Shown here: positions 53,315 to 64,000 of the stretch, one piece after another
How positions within the stretch are numbered: the first letter of the stretch is position 1
How the letters are laid out: every line of letters starts with the position of its first letter
Translations under genes and position numbers: made by a program
Source of the DNA: Atrichornis clamosus
Lineage: Eukaryota > Chordata > Aves > Passeriformes > Menuridae
DNA length: 64,000 nucleotides
Assembly: GCA_013400975.1 (NCBI GenBank)
Contig: WBMZ01002697.1
Span: 62,001 to 126,000, forward strand
Direction of reading: 5' to 3'
The notes under the pieces: generated by a model
The model's input: the letters and a program-made list of their open reading frames with translations, nothing else
What the model was told of the DNA's origin: nothing
Databases searched by the model: none

Positions 53315-53403
53315 TTTTTTTTTTCTTCCTTTCTTTTTCTCTTCTCTCTCCCTTGCCCTCTCCTTTTTCTCCTCTCCTGCTATGCCTCTTTTTCTTTCCT
53401 CCC
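53315..53403 (+). repeat. Polypyrimidine tract, about 90 bases
   Basis: Almost pure C/T on the plus strand with only a few interrupting purines. It is the longest strand-asymmetric tract in the window and could adopt triplex (H-DNA) structure. The phenylalanine/serine/leucine-rich frames across it are artefacts of the tract. It could serve as a polypyrimidine tract for a plus-strand acceptor, but no CAG with a good following exon was seen at its end. Confidence 0.85.
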
Positions 53404-54588
53404 TACGGATCAGATTTGATTCCCTGAGACTTTATGAGGTAGAGACTGGTTAATACCACCTTGCTGCAGCACTATCAGAGCAGTAATATCATTATTTAAC
53501 TACAGTGAAGAGCTTCATCCCGCAAGGTCCATACTGCCATAAAATATGATTAACATTAATAGAATTAAGGACAATTTGTGTCTTTCAACTGGAATTCACG
53601 CCCTTACAATTGTAGCCTTAGGATTTTGATAGAAAAATGAAAGACTGAAAGTAGAATGACTTTTATGAAGCCTCCTTTTTTCAAGTCAGTGACATCTAAT
53701 AGCCCAAGGAAGAGTGAAAACTACATTTTAATGAGAAATCATTTATCATATAAGACAGAGGAAAAGAGAAAATAAACCTTCTTTTAAAAAAAGAAAAGAA
53801 CAACAGAAGTTAAAATACATAAATTGAAAGTACGTTATTTCCTTGAAGAAAGATAAACTGTGTTTGTTATTTTGTTTGCTTCGATGTTATGATTTTTAAA
53901 ATGAGGATTAATTGTATCATTTTACATTTTAACATTGGTTAGTTCTCCATGTCTCAAGCAAATGGCTGGAATCCTGCACAGTTGATTCCTGTAACACAAC
54001 TGAAATGGAAGGGCTCATTCTTACAGAGACGTAGTTGTGTGTAGGGTAATTTTTGCTCAAAGAGTGATAAAAAGCAAACTGAATATGCATGGAACAAATG
54101 AAAGTGAAGAAAGGTCTTTTGTCCTCTTGATTTATCTTTACATTAAATCTTTTTTTCCAAGAAGCGGATGTAGCATCAGTTACAGCTCTATCTGAATATT
54201 CTCACATTTTTGTAGAAGAGCCAAAGAATATACAGTTTATGGAAATCTCGAGAACTGCTTCAGGTGAGATGACAGATACAGCAACAACTTCCTACCCTGA
54301 GCTCCCCCTCTGCCTGACAGCCAAATCAAGCAATGCAAAATGGGAAACAAATCAAAACAAAACAAAGCAACAGATGGATTCGCAGCTGCACTTCGTACTC
54401 AAGAAGGTAGAATGTCAAGAGATGCTGGCCAGTCTGTGCTGAAAATCCCACTGCATTAAATGGAAACACAATTTCACCACGTCACGTGCAATCCAGGCTT
54501 TCATAATGCAAGAACGGAAATACTTATTACAATTTTTTTTAAATCTGAAAAAAATTATAAATTGCTTCTTTAGAATGGCTTCACACCA

Positions 54589-54828
54589 ACAGAGGGCAGG
54601 TTTAGATGAGATTTCAGGAAAAGATTCTTCCCTGTGAGGGTGGTGAGGCCCTGGCACAGGGTGCCCAGGGAAGCTGTGGCTGCCCCATCCCTGGCAGTGT
54701 CCAAGGCCAGGTTGGACGGGGCTTGGAGCACCCTGGGATAGTGGGAGGTGTCCCTGCCCACGGCAGGGGGTGGAACTGAATGGGCTTTAAGTTCTTTCCC
54801 AGCCTAAACCAGTCTGTGATTCTATGAC
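54589..54828 (+). mobile_element. CR1 LINE 3' fragment, forward strand
   Basis: Reads through the CR1 end in order: 'gggcaggtttagatgagatt', 'gattcttccctgtgagggtg', 'ctggcacagggtgcccaggg', 'tgtggctgccccatccctgg', 'tgtccaaggccaggttggac', 'tgtccctgcccacggcaggg', and the tail 'ctgtgattctatga'. It extends slightly further 5' than the 13.4 kb copy and shares its subfamily-specific wording. No reverse transcriptase remains. Confidence 0.96.
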
Positions 54829-55290
54829 ACAGGACCATAAAACCTGATTTTTAGGGAATTGGGTTAAATATTCTTAAACAAACATTTATTCAGAGATGGA
54901 ATCCAAAGCTTCTCTCTCCCTGCTGAGTGATTTTTTGCCTGTAGCAAATATTTTTTTCCCAGGCATGGATCTGGAATGAACAAACATCAGTGTTTATGTT
55001 GTATTCGTGGCAGGGTTACTCAGCTCCGTGCATTTCAATGCATAAAAAGAAATACTGCCTCCTAATTTTAATGTGGAATTCTGGTGCAGGTTTGAACACC
55101 ACTTGAAAAGTACCAACATTTCTTGCAAGAAGCCAAGACATGGAGCTCTACAACGAGTGGTGAATTGGATGAGAACTTTTAAATTTCTCTCAATTCCATA
55201 TAAACCCTCTTTTTCTGGCCCCACTGCTGCACAGAAGTTAAAGAACGTGGTTGATTCAGAGCACATGAGCAGCCCAGTGAAGTTGCTTAC

Positions 55291-55329
55291 CTGTCTCCAA
55301 TGAGGAGTGAGCTCCAGGAACTGGAACTT
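55291..55329 (-). other. Micro-exon-like segment, 39 bases (hypothetical)
   Basis: On the minus strand an acceptor ('catgttgtttaattcag|') and a near-consensus donor (GAGACAG|GTAAGCA) enclose 39 bases, a multiple of three. The phase 0-0 peptide would be KFQFLELTPHWRQ. All three frames are open, as expected at this length, so openness gives no support; only the splice signals do. Not recognised. Confidence 0.15.
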
Positions 55330-58300
55330 CTGAATTAAACAACATGAATACATTCTCACAGTAAAAATATGTCTTTGTGTCTAAACGAGATGGTGTGAGG
55401 GATTTGCAATAATAGTTTGTTTTATAGAAAGAATGGCACTGTAGATAGGTAGAAGGGACTCACAAACATGGAATTTTAGCTTGTTCCCAGGTGTTCTTTA
55501 ATGCATCCAGGAGGCACCATTTGTCTTGTCGTGCAAACTCTCTCTCACATGTTACAACTTTTTCCTCCAGATAACTTTGATTAGACTGTAGTGGGGAGTT
55601 GGCCACTGAGGCACCGGGCAAGGCTCAACGTTGAGCAGCAAGATATGGAATTTCCTTGCTTTCTTGGCATAGTTTCCTCCTACACGGGTGTCAGTCTCGT
55701 GTAAGTAAACAGCCAGGATGATGTTTCAGGTCTGTCTTCTTTGATTTTTGGATCCATTTTGTGATATAAAAGTTGCTGGTTGTTTCCAAATATTTATTTT
55801 CTGGAGCGGCACTGAACAGGAGCAAGGAGTGCACAGAAAGGTCACTTTTCACCTAACATTTGCAACCTGTGTTAGGTGAATATTTCAGTAGTGGGAGCAG
55901 TCTACCAATGTGATTGACCCAGTGATTGAAAATGCTTCAAGTGTTTCAACCCAGTTAAGATGCCTGCCTAGGAGATGCATTTAATCCCAGCTTAAGCGAG
56001 TTGTGGAGGGATAAGAGGAACGTCTGTTTCACAGAATGAGTTAAAAAAGACAATTTAGGCACCAAGACCGTCTCCTCTGCAACTGGGGTATTAAAAAACC
56101 TCTTGTCTCACTGTCACTCAATTTTCCTGCTGGCTAAATTTCTCCCTGGTATAAAAGGCCACCCACCATGTGGCACACGGCCACTATTTTTGTGGAAAAT
56201 ATAACAATATCAATGTATTGTGGTTCTCTCACTGGCTGAGCAGCAGGAGTGAACTGTCTCGTTCTCCTAAAGCTTGATCTGAAGCCTGCTGAAGGTGGTG
56301 GGAATAGCTTTGTTGACTTCACCAGGTTTTGGAGCAAGTATTAAGAAAAGTATGGGATGGCAACAAGGAATAAGCCTTCAGAATTCTTGACTTGCAGCAC
56401 GTATATGTTGAAGGGTTTTGCTAAACCAAATAACTATTTTAATTTAATCTCCACTGGAAAAATAGGAAAAATTAAATGCATGCCATATGGTGAAAATATG
56501 TTAAGCTTCAAAGAAGTATAAATCATTAAATACAACTATGAAAAGGGCTTTTTAGGTTTGAGTGGTATGCCAGTTTCAATATAATAAAACATACATATAT
56601 AATCCTATTAAAGCCTCAATAGAAAAAAAAAAGGATTCCTTTGAATAAAGCAAAATCTTAGGTCAAATTTTTCACCTGTATATTTATTTTCATTTTAATC
56701 AAGGCTGCTCTAGTGAGAGAACTTGGAAAGGTTTTGTGCAGCCTTCAATGCACAACCTCTATTTCAATTTTTTCTACAGGTAACATCAACGTGAGCCGGG
56801 CTTTGAAGATAAAGAAATGAAAACTGAAACCCAAGTAAATACACTCAGAAATAGTGGGTCACTCCATAATCCAAAGGAATATTAAACCCAAAGCTACACC
56901 AAGGAGTCACCTATCTTTCCCACAACTGCACTGTGTAGAAGAGCAATTGCTGAAATTGAGGCAATAAAAAGAGAAAACCTGAGCCTCTCACTGCCTTTCC
57001 AGCTCTACTTGTCTCACAAAGAGAACTGAGAATCCAGATCAAGGAGCTTTATGAATAATTCTGGTATAAATACTGTACGGAGCTTGCCAAAATACAGTCA
57101 CTAAATACCCACATTCCAACACCTGAAACCCCCTCTCTAAAATCTCTGTAATAGAGAGTAGTCAAGCACATGAATGCTCATGGAAAACCTAACCTAAAGG
57201 GCAAGAAAGATGGCTGTATGGACTTCCCCACAGTTGATCCTCCCCAGACACTGAGAGCTATTCCACAGTCCCAGACCTTGCCCAGCTCCAGAGCTGCTGT
57301 CACTTAGGTCTTATGGTGAGAGGAGGGTCGCATCTGATGGCAGAGAGGAGTTGTGGCCCTGTGCAACACTTTGAATGGTTCCTTACAAGGTCCCTTTGAG
57401 TGCAGGGCCTTTTTAGAACTGTTTGGGTTTGGGGTTTTTTTGGTCCCCAGAAGTAAATGTCACCAGCAAAACACCATTTCTCCTTGATTATTCTTTTTTA
57501 TTTATTTTCAGGGGGTGACGCAGAGAGACCTCAAACAGAACACATTGCCCTAAAACAGCTGACCGACACCCAAAAACATCAGTTCTGTCCCAAGCATTTT
57601 ACAAGCTAATTTCACCTTTTCATTGGAAGATTCACCTTTACATTGACCTTCAGAAATGAAGAGCATGGCAATTTCCCAAACTTCTAGATATGCTACTGAA
57701 TTGCAAAGCCTTCCTCCCCCTGGACTTTTAACCCATAGTAAATATGAGAAATAGACTTCAAGGTAAAACTGTATTTCCTCTCTGTTTTTATCAGCTCTGT
57801 CAGTAACTCCATCACTTAGGCCACATTTCTGACACTGCTTTTCCTCGGGTTTGGGTCTGTGATGATTTAAGAGGTTTGCACAGAAGCACATCCTCTCTGC
57901 TGATTCCAATGGCTTAGTCCAGCTTGTCCTGGCTGGGGGAAACCTCCCCCTTGCAGTTGCACCCACACTTTCTTCTAGAGAAGCCTCTTTGAGCACATTT
58001 GCTGCTCTTTGGATTCCAGAGACTGCAGAAGTGCAAAATGCTATCATTTATGATTGCTGTTAAATAACAACACTGACAAGAGAGAAAACCCTCCAGGAAA
58101 GAGCATCTGTGCATCTCTCCCTCAGCATGCACCAAACAAAGGGCTGCTCTGTTCGTCCCAGCAGCATAAAAAGTCAAATTCCTAAAAGTTCAGTCAAAAT
58201 TTTGGCTTTACAAAAACAAATTTTCGAAAGTGTCTCTTGAATGTTCATTTGGGTGGTTTACTTCCCACAGGATGTGCAGTTTATTTATAGAAGTGCAGTC

Positions 58301-58346
58301 AGAGAGCTTTTGTACATGCTGTTGTTTTGGAGTTGGTTTTTGCTTG

Positions 58347-58359
58347 TTTTTTTTTTTTT
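58347..58359. repeat. Poly-T homopolymer, 13 bases
   Basis: Uninterrupted T run, about 140 bases upstream of the CR1 copy and not part of it. Confidence 0.85.
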
Positions 58360-58500
58360 ATGGGGAAAATGAACTGTAACTGAAAATCTCTTCCCCTCAT
58401 GAAAACAGATTGATTCATTACTAAGAAAAAATATAATTCCAAGGTATTCAGTGCATTTCTAGCAGTAAAGAAAGCTATACCTTACTTTATTTTTCTATAG

Positions 58501-58736
58501 GTTATGGGGCAATGGTTTTAAACTGAAAGACGGCAGGTTTAGATTAGACATTAGGAAGAAATTCTTTACTATAAGGATGGGGATTGGCACAGATTACCCA
58601 CAGATGTGGCTGCCCCATCCCTGGAAGTGTCCAAGGCCAGGTTGGACGGGACTTGAAGCAACGTGGGATAGGGGAAGGTGTCCCTGCCCAGGGCAGGGAC
58701 TGGAACAAGATGAGATTAAGGTCCCATTCTATGAAT
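58501..58736 (+). mobile_element. CR1 LINE 3' fragment, forward strand
   Basis: The most 5'-extended forward copy. It begins 'ggggcaatggttttaaactg', continues 'caggtttagattagacatta', 'ggaagaaattctttact', 'tgtggctgccccatccctgg', 'gtccaaggccaggttggacg', and ends at 'cattctatgaata'. It has lost a few bases in the middle, where other copies read 'gcccagagaagctgtgg', and part of the 3' 'ccttccaacccaaacc' block. Same subfamily as the 13.4 and 54.6 kb copies. Confidence 0.95.
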
Positions 58737-61700
58737 ATTAGACACACACACAATTGCATGGTGACCTGCATCAATTTCAGTAGGAAAAATTCAAACTAAT
58801 GTGGAAGAGAGAATAAACTTGTAAGACTGAATTAAATATGGTCTTTTGCTGGTCCTGCTTGCAGCTAAATACCAACAACCAAACATTACATCAATGAATG
58901 AGTCTTAAATATGGAAAGCCAGAGCCTGAGAGGCTTTGCAGTTTCTGTCACTACTGGCAATTTCACACTTGCTTCCCCACCAGCAGTCTGGATGGCTGTA
59001 AAGATTACAAAACAGTCCACGTGCTTTATAATTTTTTTAGAAAACTTGCATTCTTTCATCATCTTCCATCAATATCACTGTTTAAACTGTTTGCTGATAC
59101 CTGCCTTCACACACAACGATTTTCTTTAGTTGGTTTGGAGCTGAGCATTTTGGACAAGAACAAGTGCTTCTGGCTGTGTTTGGTATTCTGCCTGCCATTT
59201 TAAACAGAGAGGGGAAAGACTGAATATCCACAGGTGATGGAGGTATCTAAAAGATAAACTTAATCAGGAACTATCAGATAAACTAAAATATTAGCTGAGT
59301 GTTGCAGCCAAACTCCCACATGATTCATAGCATTAGGTTTTCTTATTCAAAGAAACCCTGTAAATTCTCCATGGACAGTGTGCAGGTTTGTGTTTTACAG
59401 AGTGGTGAAAAAAGCCACTTTTTTTATACTGTCCTTCGTGATTAATAACATTAAATTGTGTTCATGCAGGAACACTTAACCTTCAATAGCCATAATTGGA
59501 AAATCCCTGGAAAAAAATGTCACCATTGTCTTGCACATAAAAGTGTCAGCCAGTGGCCACAATTGCCTTGAACAACAGCTTTCCACAAGGGTTAAAGAAG
59601 CTATAAAAAGCACTGGCTAAAACTTATGACACCCTATTACTTAGCTCCTTCTGTGGATGGGTGGTAGGAACTTTGTAAGGTCATACAATAAATAAGAATA
59701 AAAACTCAAGAGTTGCAGTTTGCCAGCTCTCTCTGATTTACTCACTACCAAAGCAAGAAATCAGTGGAGCCTGTTTTTTTGGGGAAGTTCATGAGTGCCT
59801 GCCCCAGTTCTCTTTTTGCTTCACTAGCTGTTTAGAATAAGAAAAGGACACCATGAGTTTCTAGATAAAGTATGTAAACTACTGATCCAACTGTATAAAA
59901 CAATCTCTTAGGGAATTAGAAGATTAGAGGGGAAAAAAACAGCAAAACTTAACATTAGCAGCCAAAAATGAATGGCAATTAGTGGAAAAGACTAAATAAA
60001 GCTAAGAAGAAGGAAATGTGCTGACACACAGGACCACTGCTGATATTTCCCACACACTCCACTGCTGGTGGGAAACTCCTGCATTTGCTTATAAATGCAC
60101 TCTCTATAACCTAAATAACACAGACAGTAAACACTGAAATCCATTGTTTCTGTGAGGACCACAGCATCTAAGAAAAGGCCCCAAATGTGGCTCATTTTTT
60201 AATTCCTTTTACAAATACTGGGAATTATTTAACTTCACCTTTTTTTGGTGGGGAAAAAGAGAAGTTTTAAAATCTTTTTCTAAAGTGGATGGTTAATTTC
60301 AGAGCTGGTCTCCAAACAAGGAGTCCTGATAACATCCCAAGTTTCACATGCTTTTAGGAAGATAGTCTCCACAGCTGGAAGGATGAACTGGAGCTCCAAC
60401 AAGACCTGTAACCCTCATGCAGCTGTGCTGCACTGAGACAACCAGAAATCACAGGCAGATAGAGATTGTATCTTATTTTTTAATGGAAAAGAGACAGAAC
60501 TATACTGGAAGCCAAGACGGCTAATTTCAACTAGGGGGTTAGAGGCTCAGTTAGGACTGACTTTCTCTCTTAATAGAGGAAAGAGAAGTGTTTTCATTCT
60601 CAAGAGCAGCTTCCATTAATGGTAAGGGGCACTGGAAACTGGGCTTGAAGCTGTTCAACAAAGAGATTTGGGGATCAGAATATAAAGTTCTGTGAAAATA
60701 CCTCAGTACTCAGCATGAAAAAAGAAAACTGAATGTTGGGATGTTAGGAAAGAAAGAGAACAAAATTAAAACATCTTTATGTCAACTTATCCATCTGTGG
60801 TATGTGTGAATTTTGAATAGTGGCTGTAATTTTAGTGTTTCTCTGCTTCAGAAAAGATAGAAAAGAAAAGAAAAGGTCTGTCTACATGTAGGAAGAATAA
60901 TAAAAGTAAGGCTGGATTCTGCACAGGCAGATCAGGATGGCTCAGCATGGAAAAGTGATGGATGAAGGGCAGTATGAGGGAGTACATCTGAGCTGGCTGG
61001 ATACTCACTCTTGGTCTCTGTTCATGAATTAAGCAAGCAGGCTCCACCAGAAGAAATGCTTGTTCATGCAGGGCAGATCTGCTGGGGAAGCCTTTGCACC
61101 ACTGTCAAAACTCTTTGAGTGTTAGAGAAGAGGCTGCTTTAATTCAGGGAAGAAAAAACAGAGAGGAGGGCTTAGGAAGCCCAGAGGAACTGGATCTGGT
61201 TTCTGTGAGGTCCCTAGGCATTAAATTGTTGGAAGTTAGGAAAAGACTTGTAAGAAGTACTACCACAGTCTTGCTCTGCTCATTAGGTCTGTTCTTTCAG
61301 CCCCAGTTGGAGACAAGGCACTGGGTTAACTGCACCTCCAACCTGCTGCAGCTGTACCTGTGTTCTGTCGGATTCCCTCCAGTCCTGCAACAACCACATC
61401 AACTCCTGCACAAAGAGTAACATTAAAATTATCTGACATTGCATGTATTTCTAAACTGAAATTTAGCAGCTGTAAATATGGGGCAACTTAAAATGGTACC
61501 CTGGGACTGACTGTCTGGTATTCTTCATGCAGCAGTGATCGCAGAATCATCTGCAAAAATGTGTTGTGAGAGAAGGGCTGTGACATCCAGACATGGGAAC
61601 ACAGTTTGGCAAATGAGACACATAGATCTTCAGTTTCAGTCCTCTAATATTCTAAAGACTATGTCATATAATCCCTTTTATAAACTGTTCAGGCTTCATT

Positions 61701-62333
61701 ATGATTAAATTTATTGGCCTTCATTTTTCCTGGAAAGCTGTTCCAGAGCTTCACCGCTCTGCTGATTAGAAACCTTTTAATTTCCAAGTGAAATTTAATA
61801 TCACAGGTTTATACTGTTCTGGAGAAGTGTTACAGTTGCTCTCCACACATACATCACAGAGCAAATACCAACAAGGGAAAAGAGCAATTCGAGTTAAAAA
61901 CAATAATAGCACCAAAGCGTTGCTGGCCAAGAAGCTTCCTCCAATTTTAGATGCAGATCCCACTGCAACCTTTAATTTTTTTGGTAGTAAGCTACTACTA
62001 AGGGGACTCAATCTGCTCTGATCAGCTCTGGTTTATATCTACCAAGGCATATTAACCTCTTTCCAACTAATGAATCACTGGGCCTGTCACAACTCTAATG
62101 AACAGATTGCTTTCTGAGGGTGTTGATAATCTATAGGCGCTCACTTTTTTTTCCTGTCCTGCATTACGTCGTCAGTGTAAGCACATCTCCAGAGAGTTTA
62201 TCCATGGAGGCTGAACCAGAGGCCTCTGGATCCGGAAAGCAGGAGTGTTTCCGTTCACAGCTCGTGGAGCAGCTGTGTGAGCTCACAGGGGAAGCACACT
62301 CGCCCTTCTGGGGGTGTGACCCTCGCAGAGATT
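58737..62333. other. Unique non-coding sequence
   Basis: Nothing recognisable beyond an AAAAG-type simple repeat (60861-60875) and chance open frames. Confidence 0.6.
60861..60875 (+). repeat. AAAAG short tandem repeat, three units
   Basis: Three copies of a five-base purine unit, preceded by a related degenerate copy. Confidence 0.8.
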
Positions 62334-62511
62334 TGTTGGTGAGGGTTGTCCCACGACAGGCTGGAACAGCCTCCCAGGGAAGTGGTGGAGCCACCATCCC
62401 TGGAGGGCTCTGAGGTCGTGGTGCTTAGAGACCTGGTTTAGTGCCGGGTTAAAGGTTGGACGTGATGCTCTTAAAGGTCTTTTCCAACCGAATTGAGCCT
62501 GTGGTTCTGGG
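62334..62511 (+). mobile_element. CR1 LINE 3' fragment of a different subfamily, forward strand
   Basis: Shows the CR1 words 'ggctggaacagcctcccagg', 'gtggtggagccaccatccct', 'ggagggctctgag', 'ttagagacctggtttagtgc', 'ggttggacgtgatgctctta', 'aaggtcttttccaacc', and a decayed tail 'gcctgtggttctggg'. The 'gtggagccaccatccctgga' and 'gatgctcttaaaggtctttt' blocks mark a subfamily distinct from the copies at 13.4, 54.6 and 58.5 kb. The 5' boundary is uncertain by several tens of bases. Confidence 0.85.
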
Positions 62512-62562
62512 ATTTGGCTGCTTGGCCACAGACCTGCAACTTCTATTTTGTCTCTGATTCAG

Positions 62563-62649
62563 GTCAGCCACATTTCATGGAATAACAACTTCCACACCAG
62601 TAGGGTGTCGGTCTTGACCAAAAGCTTTGATCACTACAAAAACATAAAT
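62563..62649 (+). other. Exon-like open segment, 87 bases, phase 0-0 (hypothetical)
   Basis: Seen: acceptor 'attttgtctctgattcag|' and donor AAT|GTAAGTGG (full GTAAGT), enclosing 87 bases that are exactly 29 codons. Only one frame is open; the other two contain stops. The peptide begins VSHISWNNNFHTSRVSV and ends HYKNIN. It lies 51 bases after a CR1 copy, so any splice use is at least compatible with recruitment near the repeat, though the segment itself is not CR1. No domain is recognised. Its phase 0 exit does not join the next exon-like segment (63409), which needs phase 2 or 1. Confidence 0.25.
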
Positions 62650-63408
62650 GTAAGTGGTGCTTGCAGCCGATTTGTTTGGATTTGAAACCCATGCCTTTGT
62701 TGTAGGCACTTTTGAAGTTCCTCCAAACGCAGTCAGGAGAGGTGGGTGACTCAGTGCTCCCCCCAGGCAGAGGGCAGTGCAGAACAGGCTATCATCAGCC
62801 TCTTCCCAGAAGTAACTAGGAATAAATGACTTTTAATTATAGTTCCTGAAATTTATAAAACATTTACCAGGATTTTTACTGTGCGTTATTTCAAATAAAC
62901 CCCTATATTATACAATATTTTCAGACCAATGGAGGAAAAGAAAAAAAATCATCTATTTCTCACCATGAAGTTCAACAATGCATTGGTTTTAATTCCATTT
63001 CTAGTAATGACTGGAGGCAGATAATTTTGGAGGTAATTTCAGCACCACTTTTTCAGAGAACTACTGGACAGAAGAATAACAGCCTACAGAAACCAATAAA
63101 ACACAGTTGTTCTCTGGATCCTATCTCACAGCAATTGCATTTTTTCTGCCACCTGCTTTCAAATCTGATTTTCTACCTTTTGTATTTCATTTGTGTCCCA
63201 CAGCTGTATCAGCCCTCCACACCCATTCCTCTTTGGATTACTCTCTGGCCAATGGTGTCCAGACAGTCCTACAGAACATTTGGCCAGGCTATGAGATATT
63301 CCCCTAAAGACAGGATTTTTGGGTGGTGGTACCCTAAGTCATCCCTCTCCTGGTTGGGTTCGTGGGAAGAGGGTGACCAGGGCTGATGATAAATCTCTCC
63401 TTTCTCAG

Positions 63409-63475
63409 CTATGCTGAAAACAGTTCAGTCGCCACGGAAGATCTGCCATGTCACTTCTGTGGTGTCACAGGGAAG
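63409..63475 (+). other. Exon-like segment, 67 bases, with C-x2-C peptide (hypothetical)
   Basis: Seen: a very pyrimidine-rich acceptor ('aaatctctcctttctcag|') and a good donor (GGAAG|GTGAGC, GT at 63476). Two frames are open. One (phase 2 in, 0 out) includes NSSVATEDLPCHFCGVTGK, with an N-glycosylation-type NSS and a zinc-knuckle-like C-x2-C. The other (phase 1 in, 2 out) starts with an ATG and includes LKTVQSPRKICHVTSVV. Neither is recognised. By eye this has one of the best splice-site pairs of the window, but it is short, so chance remains likely. Confidence 0.27.
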
Positions 63476-64000
63476 GTGAGCAGGTATCCTGCACGTTTCA
63501 TCAGTCTGACAGATGACAATTCCCTCTTCCACAGGGGGATCTTCCCTTTCACTGGTGTGTAAAAGCAGCACATCCCTTTACAGCCTCACCCAACAGAGGA
63601 GGCAGCAAGCATCCTTGTTGCCTATTTTGATACAAAAAGAAATGGCACCCACAGCAGTGGCAGCTGCAGGTGCCTCTCCTCCTCCTTCTAGCAGAGATTT
63701 TCCAGGCTCAAGCACTGATCCTAAGAGAAGTAGATTATAGCAGTGTCTTTCATTAGCTAAGCCAAGGGAATAAGAATAGGCAAGTGCTACCAATTATGTT
63801 TCAACACAAAGCAGTACCCACTTAGGCACAAGCTAAAGGCCACAACTCCGTTGTTAACAGGGGCGTTCTCACAAAAAAAATCTCTGAACACTCTGGGAGC
63901 ATTAAAGAGAAGATGTCTCGCATGTGCAATTACTCAACACATCTTTAAAACTGCGAACACTTGTTCACATGTGGTGAAAATTAGAGCTGTGAGCACTTGG

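Larger units (their letters stand above)
29806..54588. other. Unique non-coding sequence, about 25 kb
   Basis: No CR1 copy and no recognisable gene. Contents listed separately: a possible tRNA-like scrap and exon-like segment (36419-36512), a stop-poor block (40239-40967), an exon-like segment (42177-42310), simple repeats, tandem duplications at 46892 and 53074, a GC-rich patch (47645-48260) and a pyrimidine tract (53315-53403). Open frames such as 36801-37226 (+, GTG start, 141 codons), 34740-35117 (-) and 50333-50905 (+, ATG start, 190 codons) show no recognised domain, signal peptide or membrane pattern and are not called genes. Confidence 0.55.
54829..58500. other. Unique non-coding sequence
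   Basis: AT-leaning, with one micro-exon-like segment on the minus strand (55291-55329) and a T run (58347-58359). A 165-codon minus-strand open frame (57550-58047) has no recognised domain and is not called a gene. Confidence 0.6.
62512..64000. other. Unique sequence with two exon-like segments
   Basis: Contains the exon-like segments at 62563-62649 and 63409-63475. The rest shows nothing recognisable. Another acceptor-like site ('ccctcttccacag|', ending at 63534) lies shortly after the second segment. Confidence 0.5.

Noticed and set aside
53032..53453. Plus-strand frames rich in F, S, L and P
   Set aside because: Direct product of the polypyrimidine tract at 53315-53403.
54614..54838. 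Minus-strand frame almost identical to one at 13389-13580
   Set aside because: The similarity is due to both lying antisense in CR1 copies, not to a gene family.
57550..58047. 165-codon minus-strand open frame
   Set aside because: It opens at an ATG, but no domain, signal or splice support was seen; length compatible with chance.
1..64000. Search for tRNA, rRNA, snRNA, microRNA hairpins of known families, CRISPR arrays, phage or bacterial genes
   Set aside because: No matching motifs were noticed on reading; the window is vertebrate non-coding sequence.

Overview
This window looks like a stretch of a bird nuclear genome. The evidence is the mobile-element content: seven copies of the CR1 LINE 3' end are visible. 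Several of them carry the avian CR1 end, with a tail related to 'ttctatgattctatga' and the block 'tgtggctgccccatccctgg'. The wording shared by the copies near 13.4, 54.6 and 58.5 kb reminds me of songbird CR1, but that is memory and not a measurement. Base composition is AT-leaning with small GC-rich patches, and there are no operons, dense ORFs or other prokaryotic signs.

I find no protein-coding gene I can name, and no rRNA, tRNA, CRISPR array, intact transposon or provirus. The longest open frames (about 140 to 240 codons) show no recognisable domain. Several begin at non-ATG codons, and they overlap equally open frames on other strands, which is what chance and local GC richness produce. 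The window is best read as intergenic sequence (a gene desert) or the inside of a very large intron.

Layout: 1-8.2 kb is unique sequence. 8.24-8.51 kb is a reverse-strand CR1. 8.5-13.4 kb is unique, with one first-exon-like segment at 9.7 kb. 13.4-13.6 kb is a forward CR1, followed by an AT/homeodomain-motif-rich stretch (13.88-14.09 kb). 13.6-27.4 kb is unique, with two exon-like segments (16.3 and 18.5 kb) and a small CpG-rich patch (25.78-25.98 kb). CR1 fragments follow at 27.45 and 29.6 kb. 29.8-54.6 kb is unique, with exon-like segments at 36.4 and 42.2 kb, an unusually stop-poor block at 40.2-41.0 kb, a GC/CpG-rich patch at 47.65-48.26 kb, and small tandem duplications. CR1 copies sit at 54.6, 58.5 and 62.3 kb. 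Two further exon-like segments lie in the last 1.5 kb.

The observations most worth following up are the short open segments bounded by good splice signals, above all 62563-62649, 63409-63475 and 16333-16437. If the window lies inside a long gene or a long noncoding RNA locus, these are where its exons would be. Their reading phases do not chain into one coding transcript by eye, and pseudo-exons of this quality occur by chance in vertebrate introns, so all carry low confidence. I see no sign of a previously undescribed biological system here.
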